Part shown: piece by piece, positions 1 through 11,478 of the stretch
How positions within the stretch are numbered: position 1 is the first letter of the stretch
Layout: every line of letters starts with the position of its first letter
NCBI GenBank assembly: GCA_010909165.1
Contig: MU008166.1
Location: 1,612,001 to 1,676,000 of the forward strand
Reading direction: 5' to 3'
DNA length: 64,000 bases
Origin: Anthoceros angustus
Taxonomy: Eukaryota > Streptophyta > Anthocerotopsida > Anthocerotales > Anthocerotaceae
Translations under genes and position numbers: made by a program
The notes under the pieces: generated by a model
Told to the model about the DNA's origin: nothing
The model's database searches: none
Seen by the model: the letters and a program-made list of their open reading frames with translations, nothing else

Positions 1-450
1 GCGGCACAAAGTCGAGCCTAATGAAATGGCCAATCCAGCGCCGATGGCGGCCTCGCCTGAGCTAATAATTTCTAATAGGCATAGGTATAGAGTTTCGATA
101 GGCCTTCACTTGCGATAATCTACATAGTATGCGATTGCTGAAAAACCAATCTACGGAGGGATTTCACGAAGCATGGTTGATATCCGAAATGTAGAGGCAT
201 GTTGAAATGTTGAAATGTCACCGCAGATCCGGAAGAGGTTGAAGGACTGTATGCGGGGCGAAATGTCATTAGTGTAATGGCGATTGAGGTGATTCCACCG
301 AAAAACACATAGGAGTATTTAGATCCTTAGTGCTAAGGTTGAAGGATCCTCTGGTGACCTTCGAGTGAAGAGGAGCTCACACTTTGACTCCTCACCTCAC
401 TTCCAATCTTGATCTCACTTCCGAGCTCAAACACGATCCCAAACGCAAGC
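1..450. other. Non-coding or transposon-derived flank
   Basis: I see no gene in this stretch. It leads into the Copia tail at about 450 and is probably more of the same decayed element. The short open frames here begin with non-ATG codons and resemble nothing I recognise. Confidence 0.4.
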
Positions 451-600
451 GGAAGGTTAGTAAGCAAGCTGGAGTATGTGCCTACACAAGAAAACCCTGC
501 AGATATATTAACGAAAGCTCTTTCAAAAGAGCACGAGAAGCATGTTCGAGGTCCGGGGTTAGGAGAGTCCGGAACTTTCCTATCTAACCCCAACTAGCCT
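450..600 (+). pseudogene. Copia retrotransposon relic, RNase H C-terminus
   Basis: The frame ending at the stop near 597 encodes LEYVPTQENPADILTKAL followed by a short charged tail. This is the standard C-terminal end of the RNase H domain of Ty1/Copia polyproteins. Nothing upstream in the window supplies the rest of the polyprotein, so the element is truncated by the window edge or decayed. The sequence after the stop would be the polypurine-tract and LTR zone, but I cannot delimit an LTR. Confidence 0.75.
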
Positions 601-1620
601 ACATGCCCTGCTACCTAATCCCATCGGATTGGGCGGTCTGAGGACTCTTCCTTTGGATTCTCCGAGTCGGAGGGACTGGAGGCCTTCGTAGCATCGAGTC
701 CTCACCGCACATGTAATCTTGGAGGAACAGATCCTCCTCAATCCTCAAGAGATCCTGCGGTCAAGACACAAAGCAATTAGATAGCTTTAGAGCGAGTGGG
801 AGTAGGAGCGAGATGAAGCAAAACCCAGTCACTTGCATGGCGACTTACAACATGACCGAGGGCAGTGTAACTTCACTCGATCCGTTTCATGACCGGACCG
901 GTATGCTTGCATCGATACGAGATAGGAGAGCTGGTACATTGCTAGGCTCACAATCTTCACATCCTTATCGGGGTTACCTCGAGGGAAATTCGAGGCCGTG
1001 AGGGCCTCACCTCCCTCCGTCAGACATAGCCTCAGCCCACAGGTCAGAGGCCCCGAGCTCCCTCTTCTGCGGGTGGCGTAGGGGCACGCGTGGGAGAAAT
1101 TGTGGAAGCTAAGCGCGCAATGGAGGACCTCCCATGTCCTCCGATTATGGCCTCGCGCCTAGTCCTCGGCCAGCGTTGAGGCGCTCCGTTTCTTGGTCGG
1201 CTCGAGCTTCCGCGGTGTGTCTGGTCCCTTGCGCGGCAGAGGAGGGTTGTCCCGCCTTGCTTGCCGCTAGGGAGTCTCTTGGTGGCGGGGTTCGCATCCT
1301 TAGAGGCGACATCTCGACGAGTTCGCTCCACAACCCTTCTCCAATTGCACAGGCGTGAAGATGAAGAAGAGGAATATAACGCACTGGTGAGGATGGTTTC
1401 TCACCGCACGCTCGAATATATACCGGCGAGGAGGGCGTACGCAATGCATCTGCAGCTTTCACCCGACTCCATCCTACAAGGACCGGAGATGATCCGTTGT
1501 TGGAGCATCACTTTCCAAAATGATCAACAAGTGGGAGTGAAGAGGTATACCCAAACACACCTCTGTCCGATCGGTCACCTCCTCCCGCTTCTCTCCGACG
1601 GTCACCTCCTCCCGGCAAGA
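600..1620. other. Transposon-derived non-coding sequence
   Basis: No recognisable gene lies here. The region joins the Copia tail to the TTTACAAC-rich repeats and is probably transposon-derived. Open frames on both strands are GC-rich shadows of one another without family resemblance. Confidence 0.35.
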
Positions 1621-1639
1621 CAAAGCATTCAATTGGGCT

Positions 1640-2060
1640 TTGCAGCGGACCGTGTTTTACAACACGATCCATTGCAAAGCGCACTTGTATGTTGTAAAAT
1701 GTTTGAGACGGCCGATCGGGCCTCTCTCATGTTTTACAACATACGCAACCTAATCTAATTTACAACACGATCCATTGCAAACCTCACTGTACATTGTAAA
1801 AGCGTTTAAGAGAGGCCAAGATAGGCCTCCACAATTTTACAACATAGTCTAATTTACAACACGATCCATTGCAAAGCGCACTTGTATGTTGTAAAATGTA
1901 TGACAAGGCCGGATCAGCCTCTGCGTTTACACCAAATTCACAACGTAGTCTCATATACAAGGTCCATTGCAAAGCGATCTTGCACGTTGTATACGCCTCG
2001 ATCGGGCTTCGTGCCATTGACAAATTCACATTGTAAGCGTAGTGCCATTGACAAATTCAC
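1640..2060. repeat. Dispersed palindromic TTTACAAC / GTTGTAAA repeats
   Basis: A roughly 45-bp unit recurs near 1653, 1760 and 1853. It begins with TTTACAAC, continues ACGATCCATTGCAAAG and ends with GTTGTAAA, so each unit can fold back on itself. A degenerate fourth copy lies near 1935-1995. The same octamer, in both orientations, fills the subterminal zone of the CACTA element whose end is at 11,491. I infer that these are subterminal repeats of that element or of a related one. I could not find a CACTACAAGAAA-type terminus to the left of this block. Confidence 0.6.
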
Positions 2061-2599
2061 GAGCCACCGGCGTCGAGAGACACAAGCCACGGTTCCCCAA
2101 GTACCACTTGCTTTCGTGCTCTCACATAAATCATAGCAAGAGTTAGGAAGCACAGAAGCGGGCCGCAACCAAGACTCCACAACACCCTCGGGCAAGAGAG
2201 ATGCACCACCTTCAAGCAAGAGACATGCACCACCTTCGTGCAAGAGACATGCGTCCTCTTCATGTGTCATTAGGCATCAAACAACTTCCACCAAAAATTG
2301 GACATCAGAACTCGAACGTGATTTCTTGATGCGAGAAGCCATATGAACTAGCATCCATGAATACACTAAGGAGTACCGGAGCCATTAAATGTATTCTACC
2401 GATCTCGCTTCCATCGGCCCTCTTCTCCTCGCTCTTGTCGCTATCCGGGACGCCCTGTTGATGTTCTACGGCTTTCCCCCTGTTGCATCCATGTGAAATG
2501 TGAAAGAGATGTAGTGTGGCAATTATGCAGGATGGATGTTGAAGCCATGAGAAAATGCGAGTGGACAACAAAGTTGCAATCGACATCGCACGCTTTGCA

Positions 2600-3295
2600 A
2601 GACGAGAATGCTCAAGCATTGAAAAACTTGATGCGCATCTTCTACTTCGCCACACTTTGCCTACATGTCCACCGGCAAGTGCCCACAAGTGTGTTATCTA
2701 GTCCTCTCTCCACAATGCAGTGCGGTGCCTTCTCTGTAAGGCACTTGCGTTTGCAGCCTTGGAAGGCAAGCAAAGGTAACATGGTTGCCCACAATCGTGC
2801 CCTCCTTCTCCATTTGTCCATACAGAACAAGCGCCTCTTGGCCAAGCCCATGATTTGCATACCCAACTATCGTGGCCGTCCATGTCACGACATCCTTTCG
2901 CCTAACCTATCGAAAACCGTGTTTGCCTCTTCCGATTCACCACGGTTTGCGTACATGTCCACCGAGCAGTTGGCAATAAACAAGTTCGGTGGAATGTCAC
3001 TGCAACATATCATGCGCACTTTTACGCTAGATTCGTGTCCACAAAGAAATGCACAAGCTTGAAGGGCTGCTACAAAGATGTGGGCATCCGCCTTCACACC
3101 GAGCGACACATCGCATAGTAAAGTTGTATCGCCTCATTAGGCTCCCCATGTGTAGCATGTGCGGAGATTATTGAAAACCACATGAAGGGATTTGGTTTGC
3201 CCACCCTCCTGTAGCCTACCTCCAAATACATACATCTGCAAGATATGTTTCCCCATGTATGTGATTGACTCGTACCCAAGTTTGACAGTGAGATC
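2600..3295 (-). pseudogene. Pentatricopeptide-repeat (PPR) pseudogene
   Basis: Three minus-strand segments in different frames give PPR sequence in the correct order. The first, near 3295-3110, has KPNPFMWFSIISAHATHG and EAIQLYYAM. The second, near 3105-2890, has GVKADAHIFVAALQACA, NLFIANCSVDMYAN and EANTVFDRLGER. The third, near 2890-2700, has TATIVGYANHGLGQEAL. These match the alternating P, L and S motifs of plant PLS-class PPR proteins. Frame changes between segments and missing motifs show the gene is broken. PLS-class PPRs normally act in organellar RNA editing. This copy is non-functional, and its isolation among transposon sequences suggests it was captured or is a dead duplicate. Confidence 0.8.
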
Positions 3296-3794
3296 ATGAA
3301 CGCGTCATCCCACTACGATGTCCTTCTTATCAGCACAAAGTTTTAGTACGACATATAAGATGGACTGAGGAATAGAATAGTCTATCTACGCCAGATTTTA
3401 CAGAGCTCCAACAGCCTCAGTAAGCTTTCCCTACTCACATAACGTGCCGATGGTTACAGGTGTCACGACTCCCATATCCAATCCGCACACCTCCTGTGCT
3501 CAGCTTTGGGAGAGCTCGACTTGGAAGGAGAAGCACAATGACCCACTGCATATTCAAAGAAACAAGCTTCTCATCCAACAAGTGGCTTGAACATGTTGTT
3601 TAACCCGAGGACCTCACCGGACTCCTTGCACCGAATGTCGGTGAGCGAGAGCTCCTCTTACCTCGCCTAGTTTCCCACGCACAAGAGGGGAGTCCTAGGA
3701 AGTGGTGATGGGAGGAGACTTGGTGTGGTCACACCGAGAAGCGGTGGCCGCTCAAGTCCGCTACGAGTCCGGTAGTCCTATCTATTCAAATAGG

Positions 3795-4060
3795 TAGGAC
3801 TCAAGTCCTTGGTCTTTGGGGTTTGGGAAGAAAGACTCAAGTCCTTGGTCTTGGGTTTGAATGATGTTCCTTGGTCCTTGGGAAAAGTAGCAAGTAGATA
3901 GAAGCCTATTTCGAGTCCTTGGTCTTGGGTTCGGAAGGATGTTCCTTGGTCCTTGGGAAAATGGTATGTAGATAGAAACCTAGTCCTTGGTCTTGGGTTT
4001 CGGAAGGATGTTCCTTGGTCCTTGGGAAAAGTAGCATGTAGATAGAAACCTATTTCGAGG
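3795..4060. repeat. Tandem repeat, ~75-80-bp unit, about 3.5 copies
   Basis: The phrases GTCCTTGGTCTTGGGTT, GATGTTCCTTGGTCCTTGGG and AGTAGCATGTAGATAGAAACC recur in the same order, with small indels between copies. The minus-strand open frame across it is only a translation of the repeat. Confidence 0.85.
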
Positions 4061-4079
4061 GCCGAGGAAGGCAACTTCC

Positions 4080-5115
4080 TTGAACCATGGGAATTCCGTT
4101 TTCTAGATATTGCATGTAGGGCTATATATGCATGTTAGGTAGATCATAGGGGTAAAATTGGCCGACTCATCAAGGGCCCGGTCGGGACATGTATAATCTC
4201 GCTACTCCATGGCTGGAGTAGTGAGTTCAACCTAGGCCGGGAGTATACGGTTGAAAATTTTATAGCAACTGCGAATCTAGGTAGGAATCCTAGTGTACTT
4301 CCTTTTGGATTGCGTTCCGCAATTCCAATGGAGATACACTAGGACAAGCTACTGATTAGCGACTACATATAAATCGGTCGGACAAACACAATCGGCTCAA
4401 AGTGTGTGCGACTCACTTTGAGCCGCATAACCGCTCGCACTTGGGAACGGATCAGCTATAAAACTATAGTGTATGCATCGAGTTCGCTACTGGAAACAGG
4501 AACAAAGTGAGGCCCCAAGGAGCCCCTTACTCTCAAACTCCATGGCGTCAAAGAAACCATATGTGGGTCTTTCAACCGCCTCGGCAGCATGAGAGTGGGT
4601 GTGGGCGGTGTGTCACGGAACCTCGAAATGCGTTACGGTGTGCGATCGGAGGATTGAACTCTCATTAGGTACCGCCTAGCCGCTTCTTTGTCTTGGCAAC
4701 ATCAACAAGCGGCATGATGATGAGTGCCAAGAAGACTTAAATTCTTTAGCAAAGACTGCTTAAGGAGGGGCGAATCGAGGTTTTAAGACTCGGGCTCAAG
4801 TGGATGGCCGAGGAAGCATTGCCTTTAGCCCTTATTCTATTCATTCCCGGATCTTTTACACATTAAAGGGGCACGAGTCCCAAGCAATAGCCTTGAAAGC
4901 ACCTAAGGGACAACATAGCTACGCTCCATACAATCCCTCTATCGCCATCAAAATATCTCCGAGGAGCACACTCGCTAAGCAGCCCTCGTGCTCAAGCACT
5001 CCGTTGTCATATCTTGCCATTTTCATGCCAATGGTTTCCCTCAAAAGGAAAGAAGCATTAAAGCTTTATTTGTAGGCTTGCATGGGTCACCATCAAAACC
5101 TCATCACTCATATGC
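4080..5115. other. Gene-free transposon interior
   Basis: I recognise no coding family. The stretch lies inside the presumed CACTA territory, between the tandem repeat at 4 kb and the COP1 fragment. Confidence 0.35.
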
Positions 5116-5119
5116 TTTC

Positions 5120-5404
5120 ACCACATGTACCGCCTGGTAATTGTGAGTTGCGGCATGGGGACCTCTTCCACTCCTCCAATATTGTGTCCAGATTGAGTTT
5201 GATCGGGATGACGAGCTATTTGCCACCGGAGTATCAAGGAGGATAAAAGTGTTTGAGTTTGCAACGGTGGTCAATGACATGGCTGATGTGCATTGTCCCA
5301 TGGTAGAAATGTCTACCCGCTCCAAATTGAGTTGTCCGAGTTGGAACAAGTACATAAAGTCGCACATTGCGTGCGGTGATTATGAAGGAACAGATGGGAT
5401 GTGA
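5120..5404 (+). pseudogene. COP1: Captured fragment of COP1 (E3 ligase WD40 domain)
   Basis: From 5148 the sequence encodes LRHGDLFHSSNIVS. After a single missing base it continues from 5192 with IEFDRDDELFATGVSRR, IKVFEFATVV, PMVEMSTRSKLSC, WNKYIKSHIA and DYEG, then hits a stop at 5402-5404. This corresponds to the start of the seven-bladed WD40 domain of COP1, the plant ubiquitin ligase that represses photomorphogenesis. The family has SSIEFDRDDELFATAGVSRR here, so this copy lost one base at the second Ser codon and one Ala codon. No RING domain, coiled coil or later WD blades are present nearby. It lies between CACTA-type repeats and upstream of CACTA transposase remnants, so I infer gene-fragment capture by the transposon. 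Identification as COP1-derived is strong; function is not expected. Confidence 0.88.
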
Positions 5405-7090
5405 ATACGTGCGAGCATCACGGAGTATGTGTACGACAGCCCGCCTTAAACCTCACCCGAAGTTTATTACTTGGTTCTCGAGGCGGCGGATTCGCGTTAC
5501 CATGGCTCCACTCCACCGGCTTTTGCAATCTAGTTTTCTCAACTAAGCTGAAGTGTTCGCCACTAAGAAGCCGAGAACTTTTGCAAAGAACAGTGTGGAG
5601 CCGAGCATGCTTAACCCGAAGGCATGCCTTTTGCCCCATTTTGGCGTTTTTCTGTTATTATGAATTTCTAATTACAAGAAAATCGACGCAATGTTCTCAA
5701 CACCACAATTACCGTGATGACCTCCTCTTTCCAACCATATGTTCGAAAAAGCACCACCCCTCGGTGAACATGCACAAATTTCCATAGCCATTTCGATCCA
5801 CCTTGGGCACCAGTGAGGTGAGCATCTTTCTTTGCCTACCATGAACTAAGGTCAGAGATACGTATGTACACAAGAATGTAGGGGATCGGCGCATGACACG
5901 ATCCTAAGCGCCGTGGCCGACCTTTCTTGAGAACAAGAGCCGAGGCACATGTGAAGAGAGGGTCTCTTAGTTTCCTTTTGTGCGTTCCATATGTGTACCA
6001 CTTTTACCTACTAGAGATTTTAGAACGTAAAAGTGAACTGAGCGTTGTAAATAGTAATAGTTTCTAATTTTACAACGGTGTGTTGTAAATGGTAATCGTT
6101 TGACTTAACAACGGGCGTTGCAAATAGTAGTTTCAAAGTCGTTTCATACAAACTCACCAGCCGAGTGAGAGGTGGTGAGCAGTGCACATGGCGGTGAGGC
6201 GGGTGCAATGCATGCAAGATCTTGTCCAAGGCGGAATACGTTTCAGACACAAGGCCCGGCCGCACCTTGTTTGCTTAAGATTGTCCGACTTGGCTTTGCA
6301 GCCTTCCAAGGATTGCTTGATCGAGAGAGATTGCCCGACTTTGCTTAGCGGCGTCACATGTTGAGTCCCGCCTCCCTCTCACGCCGCCGAGATCTTGGTC
6401 GGCATGACACGCTGTATTGCTCGCACACAAGCTCTAACAACGGCACATGGTGTTTAGTTAGTGACTACACACAAGCTCGTGTTTAGTTAGTGACCATCGA
6501 CCTACAACACAATTAGGGCTTACAGTGAATTCCTTGGATCAAGAAGGTTTGTGTGCATCCCCAATCTCTTATGCTTGGTGCTTTTTAGGGCACGCACTTT
6601 CATGGGCAAAGGTTGCTAAGCGCCTTTCTACTAACCCCAACCACCTTTTAATGTAGATGGTGCGCACTTGCAAGTCCGTTGGGCATTGTCATGCGAGCGC
6701 GATAAGGAAACAAGACTTTTGGCCACAACAAGATTAGTGGTGGGGACGCAGCAGGGATGCCGTGGTGGAAGGATCGCCTCTAACGGCTGGTGGTTGGGTT
6801 TAGTAGACAGCGCAAGCCGAGCGCTTCCGCTTGTCGAAGCCTAGCGTGCGTAAAAAATGGGCCACCGTGAAGGCAAAGAAGCGGGAGGGCGTCTCAAAAG
6901 GAGTGCTGGCCCGTCACCTCGAAATGTGAGTTGTGCATCAACGGCTTTGTCCAAGCGCAATCGCACCGCAGCCTGTGTTTGAATCACCGCCTTCAACTAG
7001 TTACCGCGAGCTCTAGGGTCGGTGATGATAATGAGCTCTAAAGCGATGGCTTTTCTTTTCTCACTTGTGTGTGGTAGGAAAGCGAGCGAT
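5405..7090. other. Transposon interior, no recognised gene
   Basis: No coding family was recognised. At 6036-6125 there is a further cluster of GTTGTAAA, TTTACAAC and GTTGCAAA octamers like those of the CACTA subterminal zone. The remainder is unique sequence without supported genes. Confidence 0.4.
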
Positions 7091-7099
7091 CCGCCGATG

Positions 7100-7305
7100 C
7101 GGTGGAGAACAAGCCTCCTCCGATGCCGTGGAGGAGGAGCAGCCTCCTCCGATGCCGTGGAGGAGGAGCAGCCTCCTCTAATGCCGTGGAGGAGGAGGCG
7201 CCGCCTCGATGCCGTGGAGGAGGCAGCCTCCTCCGATGCCGTGGAGGAGGCAGCCTCCTCCGATGCCGTGGAGGAGGCAGCCTCCTCCGATGCCGTGGAG
7301 AAGCA
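7100..7305. repeat. Minisatellite, GATGCCGTGGAGGAGG unit
   Basis: About eight imperfect copies of a 27-33-bp unit (GATGCCGTGGAGGAGG, then CAGCCTCCTCC) follow each other. The CCTCC and GGAGG halves are complementary, so each unit is a small hairpin. All three forward frames stay open, so the open frames here are a by-product of the repeat. Confidence 0.85.
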
Positions 7306-7759
7306 ACCGACTGCCTCAAGTCACCACCACCTCCTCTTAGGTCTTGCGGATGAGAGAACAAGGGCCACCGGTGGCTTATGTGCACACGCAGACCTTTTGA
7401 GAAAGATGATAGGAAGAAGACAAGCTGCCGCTTCCTCCCTTGTCCGTGACACTGGCTCAAAACTTACCGGACCTTCAATCCAGTGTCCAGACTCCCATGC
7501 CACCTCCAGCCACTCCTACTCCTAACCCTTCCGTCAATGTTGGTTCTCGGTTTGAAGAAGTGCGGATGGAGCAGCAAGAAGTGGAAAATCCAGTGGAGGA
7601 GGGAGATGGCGGAGATCCGCCGCAATTGCCAAGGAGAAATCGAATTAAAGGCGCCCAAATGCACGCACGTCATTCCACATCGGACATTCATCTAGAATCG
7701 GTGTTCTTGGTTTTAGTTGAAAACCGACTCCTTGCTTTTACTTTCATAAGCTTGTCCGT

Positions 7760-8125
7760 AGGTGTGTGGCCTTGACCGCCCAATGTTTCTTTTGGTCTCA
7801 AGCCTAAACATGCAGTGTGTGGCCTTGAGCCGATGTTTCTTTTGGTCTGTTGCCTAAAGCCACAAGTGTGTGGCCTTGAGCCGATGTTTCTCTTTTGGTC
7901 TCGCAAGCCTAAACATGTGTGTGTGGCCTTGAGCCGATGTTTCTTTTGGTCTCTCAAACAGTGTGTGGCCTTGATCGCCTGTTGCTTTTGGTCTCTCAAG
8001 TCTAAACTGGCGTGTGTGGCCTTGATCGCCCATGTTTCTCTTTTGGTCTCGCAAGCCTAAACATGCGTGTGTGGCCTTGACCCCATGTTTCTCCTTTGGT
8101 CTCTCAAGCCTAAACAGTGTGTTTC
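7760..8125. repeat. Tandem repeat, ~45-60-bp unit with GTGTGTGGCCTTGA
   Basis: The unit GTGTGTGGCCTTGA(G/T)C, GATGTTTCTTTTGGTCTC, AAGCCTAAACA occurs about eight times with substitutions and small deletions. The open frames on both strands are repeat translations. Confidence 0.85.
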
Positions 8126-8339
8126 TCGTTTGTCATCAAGCTAAACATGCAGTGTGTGCTTGGCTAACTGCAAGGATGTACATGCCACATGCATGTCAGA
8201 GGCATGTGCACAAGCATGTGGCCTATACATGCCACTTACAGCCACATGCTCGCACGGCATGTACAAGCATATTCGATGTTTTCCTTCTCATGTGTGTTGG
8301 ATTAAAGAAGATTCATACGATTATGAAGTGCTCCAATTT

Positions 8340-9100
8340 CGGTTGAGGTGGGTAATGCGGCACTTCATGGATCCATTGATTGGCAACCGGGAGAGAAACT
8401 AGAGACACAAGCAATTGTGGAGGCAGCCATTCAAGAGATGTTGGTGGGATTTGGAGCATGGCTCATGTGTGTGACCAAATGTTCAACACCATGTTGCGCA
8501 ATTGGAAGAACAATCTTGCAAGATGCGCAAGACAATTTCTTGAGGGTAATCATCCACCTAAGTATAAGCCTCGTGATATCTCGGTGACCGTGGGATCGCA
8601 TTGTGGAGAATGAAAAGCCAAGGCCGGGATGGAGATGTCGCACAAAACGCATAGCAATGTTGAGGAAGTTGAACTCGGATGCCCAGTATGCCCACTTTGG
8701 TAATGGTGGGTTTGTGAAGTTTACAAATCGGTTTTACCAACTCTTTGGTAGACGCCCCACGGAGCAAGAGACAGAGGTGCAAGAAGGCCGGAAATTGGAT
8801 AATAAAACTTGAAACATATTGACGCCAATCTTCCTCATCCGGCGTTTGGCTCCAACCCGAGAATAGGTGCCAAACAATTGTGGCGGGACCTCAAGGATGC
8901 TGGTTACAAAGATGATGATTTGGATGGTAAGATTTTGATTTGATGTCTTTGCAAGTTTTGATTGTCCTATTTTAACTCTGTTTTTTGGATTTGCCATAGG
9001 AGCCGTAATACGGGCATTGGAGCGCAAGTGGATGATGACGGCTGGTTTTTGGACAATTTGGTGCCTAGATTGAAGCCCGGGTTAAGTGAGGATCTTTCTC
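8340..9100 (+). pseudogene. CACTA (Ptta/En/Spm-type) transposase remnant
   Basis: Successive frames encode MFNTMLRNWKNNLAR and HPPKYKPRDISV (8480-8585). After a frame change come WDRIVENEKP, KRIAMLRKLNSD, HFGNGGFVKFTNRF and FGRRPTEQE (8590-8780), then FGSNPRIGAKQLWRDLK and AGYKDDDLDG (8830-8930). The His-x-Gly-x-x-(G/S)-Phe block followed by a GRRPT segment is the pattern I associate with the plant transposase family of Ptta/En/Spm elements (Pfam PF03004). A further exon-like piece with DDDGWFLDNLVPRLKPG follows near 9030. Frame breaks show it is not intact as read, though one break could be an intron. It sits 5' of the subterminal repeats and terminus at 11,491 and in the expected orientation. 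Confidence 0.7.
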
Positions 9101-9599
9101 CTCTGTAGTTCTTATAGAAGATCTTTCAAGTCTTTGTTGTAACACGGCTTCTTGGTAACATATTCGATTCTTGCAGAATCGGGTGTGGCCTCCGCCCCTC
9201 GGGTGGGAAGCCTTAACCTCCCAAGTGTGGTCGACCGGTGTGGAGCAAGCCACGATGAAGTACTTGTTGAAGTTGAACCACTCCATCTCATGGAAGAGGT
9301 GGAAGAATTTGAAGAGGTTGAGGTATCCCTCTCTAAATGCAGGAAAAGTTTTTCAATCTCATGGCCTCTCATCGAATCGACGACAGAACTTGAAGCTCAA
9401 CGCCTTGTGTGAAGCTAGGTCCGGACTACGCCAAAGAGCTCAAGTCATCAAGGGTGAAGAGCATGAAGAGGAAGGAAATGAGGCTTCAACAAGTCCAATT
9501 TGAAGAGATCAAGGAGCGAGGAATTCTAGTTTGGTGCTTTCTTTTAGTTGCTCCTTAGAAACTCTTAGAAATTGATAATCGACATCGGCTTTTGTGGGA

Positions 9600-9717
9600 A
9601 TGTCCCTTTGTGTGTGTCTGGGGAATGGCCCCAATGTTTGTGAGTGTGTGTGTCTGGGGAATGGCCCCATGTTTGTTTGTGGGAGTCGTGGGAATGGCTT
9701 CTATGTTTGTGTGTTTA

Positions 9718-9753
<36 letters not shown>

Positions 9754-10160
9754 TGTGTGTGTGAGTTTTGTGCGAGCCTGCAAGAGTGTGTGCGAGCCTT
9801 GTGAGCCTATGAGCACTGTGAGAGCCTATGAGCACTGTGAGAGCTTGTGAGCCAGAGCTTGTGAGCCTTGAAAATTGAGCCTTGAGCTGAGAGGGAGAGT
9901 CTGAGCTGTGAAACTGTGAGAGGGAGAGTCTGAGCCTGTGAGCTGTGAGAGGCGAGAGCTTGTGAGCTGTGAGAGCCTGTGAGCTTGTGAGAGCTTGTGA
10001 GAGCTTGTGAGCCAGAGCTTGTGAGAGAGAGCTTGTGAGGCGAGAGCTTGTGAGAGCTTGTGAGGCGAGGCGAGAGCTTGTGAGCTTGTGAGCTGTGAGA
10101 GCCTGTGAGCTGTGAGCGGGCGAGCCTATGAGCGTGAGAGCTTGTGAGCCTGATTATGTG
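9600..10160. repeat. Low-complexity GT microsatellite and GAGCTTGTGA repeats
   Basis: A run of alternating GT lies at about 9719-9751. It is followed by several hundred bases of reshuffled GAGCTTGTGAG, GAGCCTGTGAG and GAGAGTCTGAGC words. The long open frame on the minus strand (Ser/His/Thr/Gln/Leu-rich) is a repeat translation and not a gene. Confidence 0.85.
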
Positions 10161-10476
10161 AGAGCCCGTGTGGGTTTGTGCGAGTTGTGTGGGCCGTTGT
10201 GAGTTTGTGTGAGTTGAATGTGTGGATTTGTGTGAGGATCTGTTCATTTTGGGGTTTAGAATCGCTTGCATTTGGTAGTAGCATTCCATTTCTCGTGTGT
10301 CCCACTAATGCACAACAAGGTGCGATACAAAATTTACAACAAAGGACGTTGTAAAACACTTGTTGTAAATATGCCCCATTTAAAGAAGCTGAAAATAGAT
10401 ATTTGTGTTATTAATAATATGTATTTTGTTTAAAGTCTTTATATATATATATAATACTTAAAAGGGCGTAATTTAA

Positions 10477-11190
10477 ATGTTGTAATTGCTTTGCAATTGG
10501 GATGTTGTAGATGGTTTTGTAAAAACAGTCGTTGTAAAGCGCTACCCACAGACGTCTCAAACTTAGATGTTGTAATTGCTTTTGCAATTGGGATGTTGTA
10601 GATGGTTTTGTAAAAACAGTCGTTGTAAAGCGCGTTGTACCCACAGACGTCTCAAACTTAGATGTTGTAATTGCTTTTGCAATTGGGATGTTGTAGATGG
10701 TTTTGTAAAGCAGTCGTTGTAAAGCGTTGTACCCACAGACGTCTCAAACTTAGATGTTGTAATTGCTTTTGCAATTGGGATGTTGTAGATGGTTTTGTAA
10801 AAACAGTCGTTGTAAAGCGTTGTACCCACACCGAGACGCCTCAAACTTAGATGTTGTAATTGCTTTGCAATTGGGATGTTGTAGATGGTTTTGTAAAGCA
10901 GTCGTTGTAAAGCGTTGTACCCACAGACGTCTCAAACTTAGATGTTGTAATTGCTTTGCAATTGGGATGTTGTAGATGGTTTTGTAAAACACTTGTTGTA
11001 AAGCGCGTTGTACCCACACCGAGACGTCTCAAACTTAGATGTTGTAATTGCTTTTGCAATTGGGATGTTGTAAAATGGTTTTGTAAAAGCAGTCGTTGTA
11101 AAGCGTTGTACCCACAAGACGTCTCAAACTTAGATGTTGTAATTGCTTTTGCAATTGGGATGTTGTAAAATGGTTTTGTAAAATGGCACC
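10477..11190. repeat. CACTA subterminal array, eight ~90-97-bp units
   Basis: Units start with ATGTTGTAATTGC at 10477, 10567, 10662, 10754, 10851, 10942, 11039 and 11134. Each contains the palindrome AATTGCTTTTGCAATT, then GGGATGTTGTAGATGG, TTTTGTAAA, a CAGTCGTTGTAAAG box and CCCACAGACGTCTCAAACTT. Units differ by small indels and by AGACGTCTC versus ACCGAGACGTCTC. Such arrays of short direct and inverted motifs next to the terminus are the transposase-binding region of En/Spm elements. Open frames across it are repeat translations. Confidence 0.85.
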
Positions 11191-11478
11191 ACGTCATCAC
11201 ATGGTGATGTGGCAATGAGGCCATGTCATCAAATTATGCCATGTCATCACCTGATGATGTGGCAATGAAGGGCCATGTGGCAACAACATGCCATGTCATC
11301 ACTTGGTGATGTGGCGATGATGTGGCGCCACATCACCACTTTAATGACATGGCACTGGAACTGGCCATGTCAGCAATTTTACAACGTCATGAAGCTCTCG
11401 GTTTACAACGGCGTTGTTGCGCCGTTTTACAACGCCACGTTGTAACACCCGTTGTAAAAACCGTTGTAAAAACCCTCA
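11190..11478. repeat. Foldback-rich subterminal segment
   Basis: At 11190-11380, complementary words CATGTCATCAC and GTGATGTGGC alternate several times and can form nested hairpins. At 11380-11478 come closely spaced TTTACAACG and CGTTGTAAAA motifs leading up to the terminus. This is consistent with the innermost and outermost parts of a CACTA subterminal region. Confidence 0.7.

Noticed and set aside
7022-7525. 167-codon plus-strand frame with EEAASSDAV repeats, resembling an acidic repeat protein
   Set aside because: The GATGCCGTGGAGGAGG minisatellite keeps all frames open, and flanking sequence shows no gene structure.
9807-10289. 160-codon minus-strand frame rich in Ser, His, Gln and Leu
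   Set aside because: It is a translation of GAGCTTGTGA low-complexity sequence.
7120-11190. Regularly spaced repeats that might be mistaken for a CRISPR array
   Set aside because: The host is a plant nucleus. The units are contiguous tandem repeats without unique spacers and no cas-like genes are present.
10411-11224. Several minus-strand frames with repeated FTTTVFTKPSTTSQL-like blocks, resembling a repeat protein
   Set aside because: They are produced by the ~95-bp CACTA subterminal repeat, which also gives similar frames on the plus strand.
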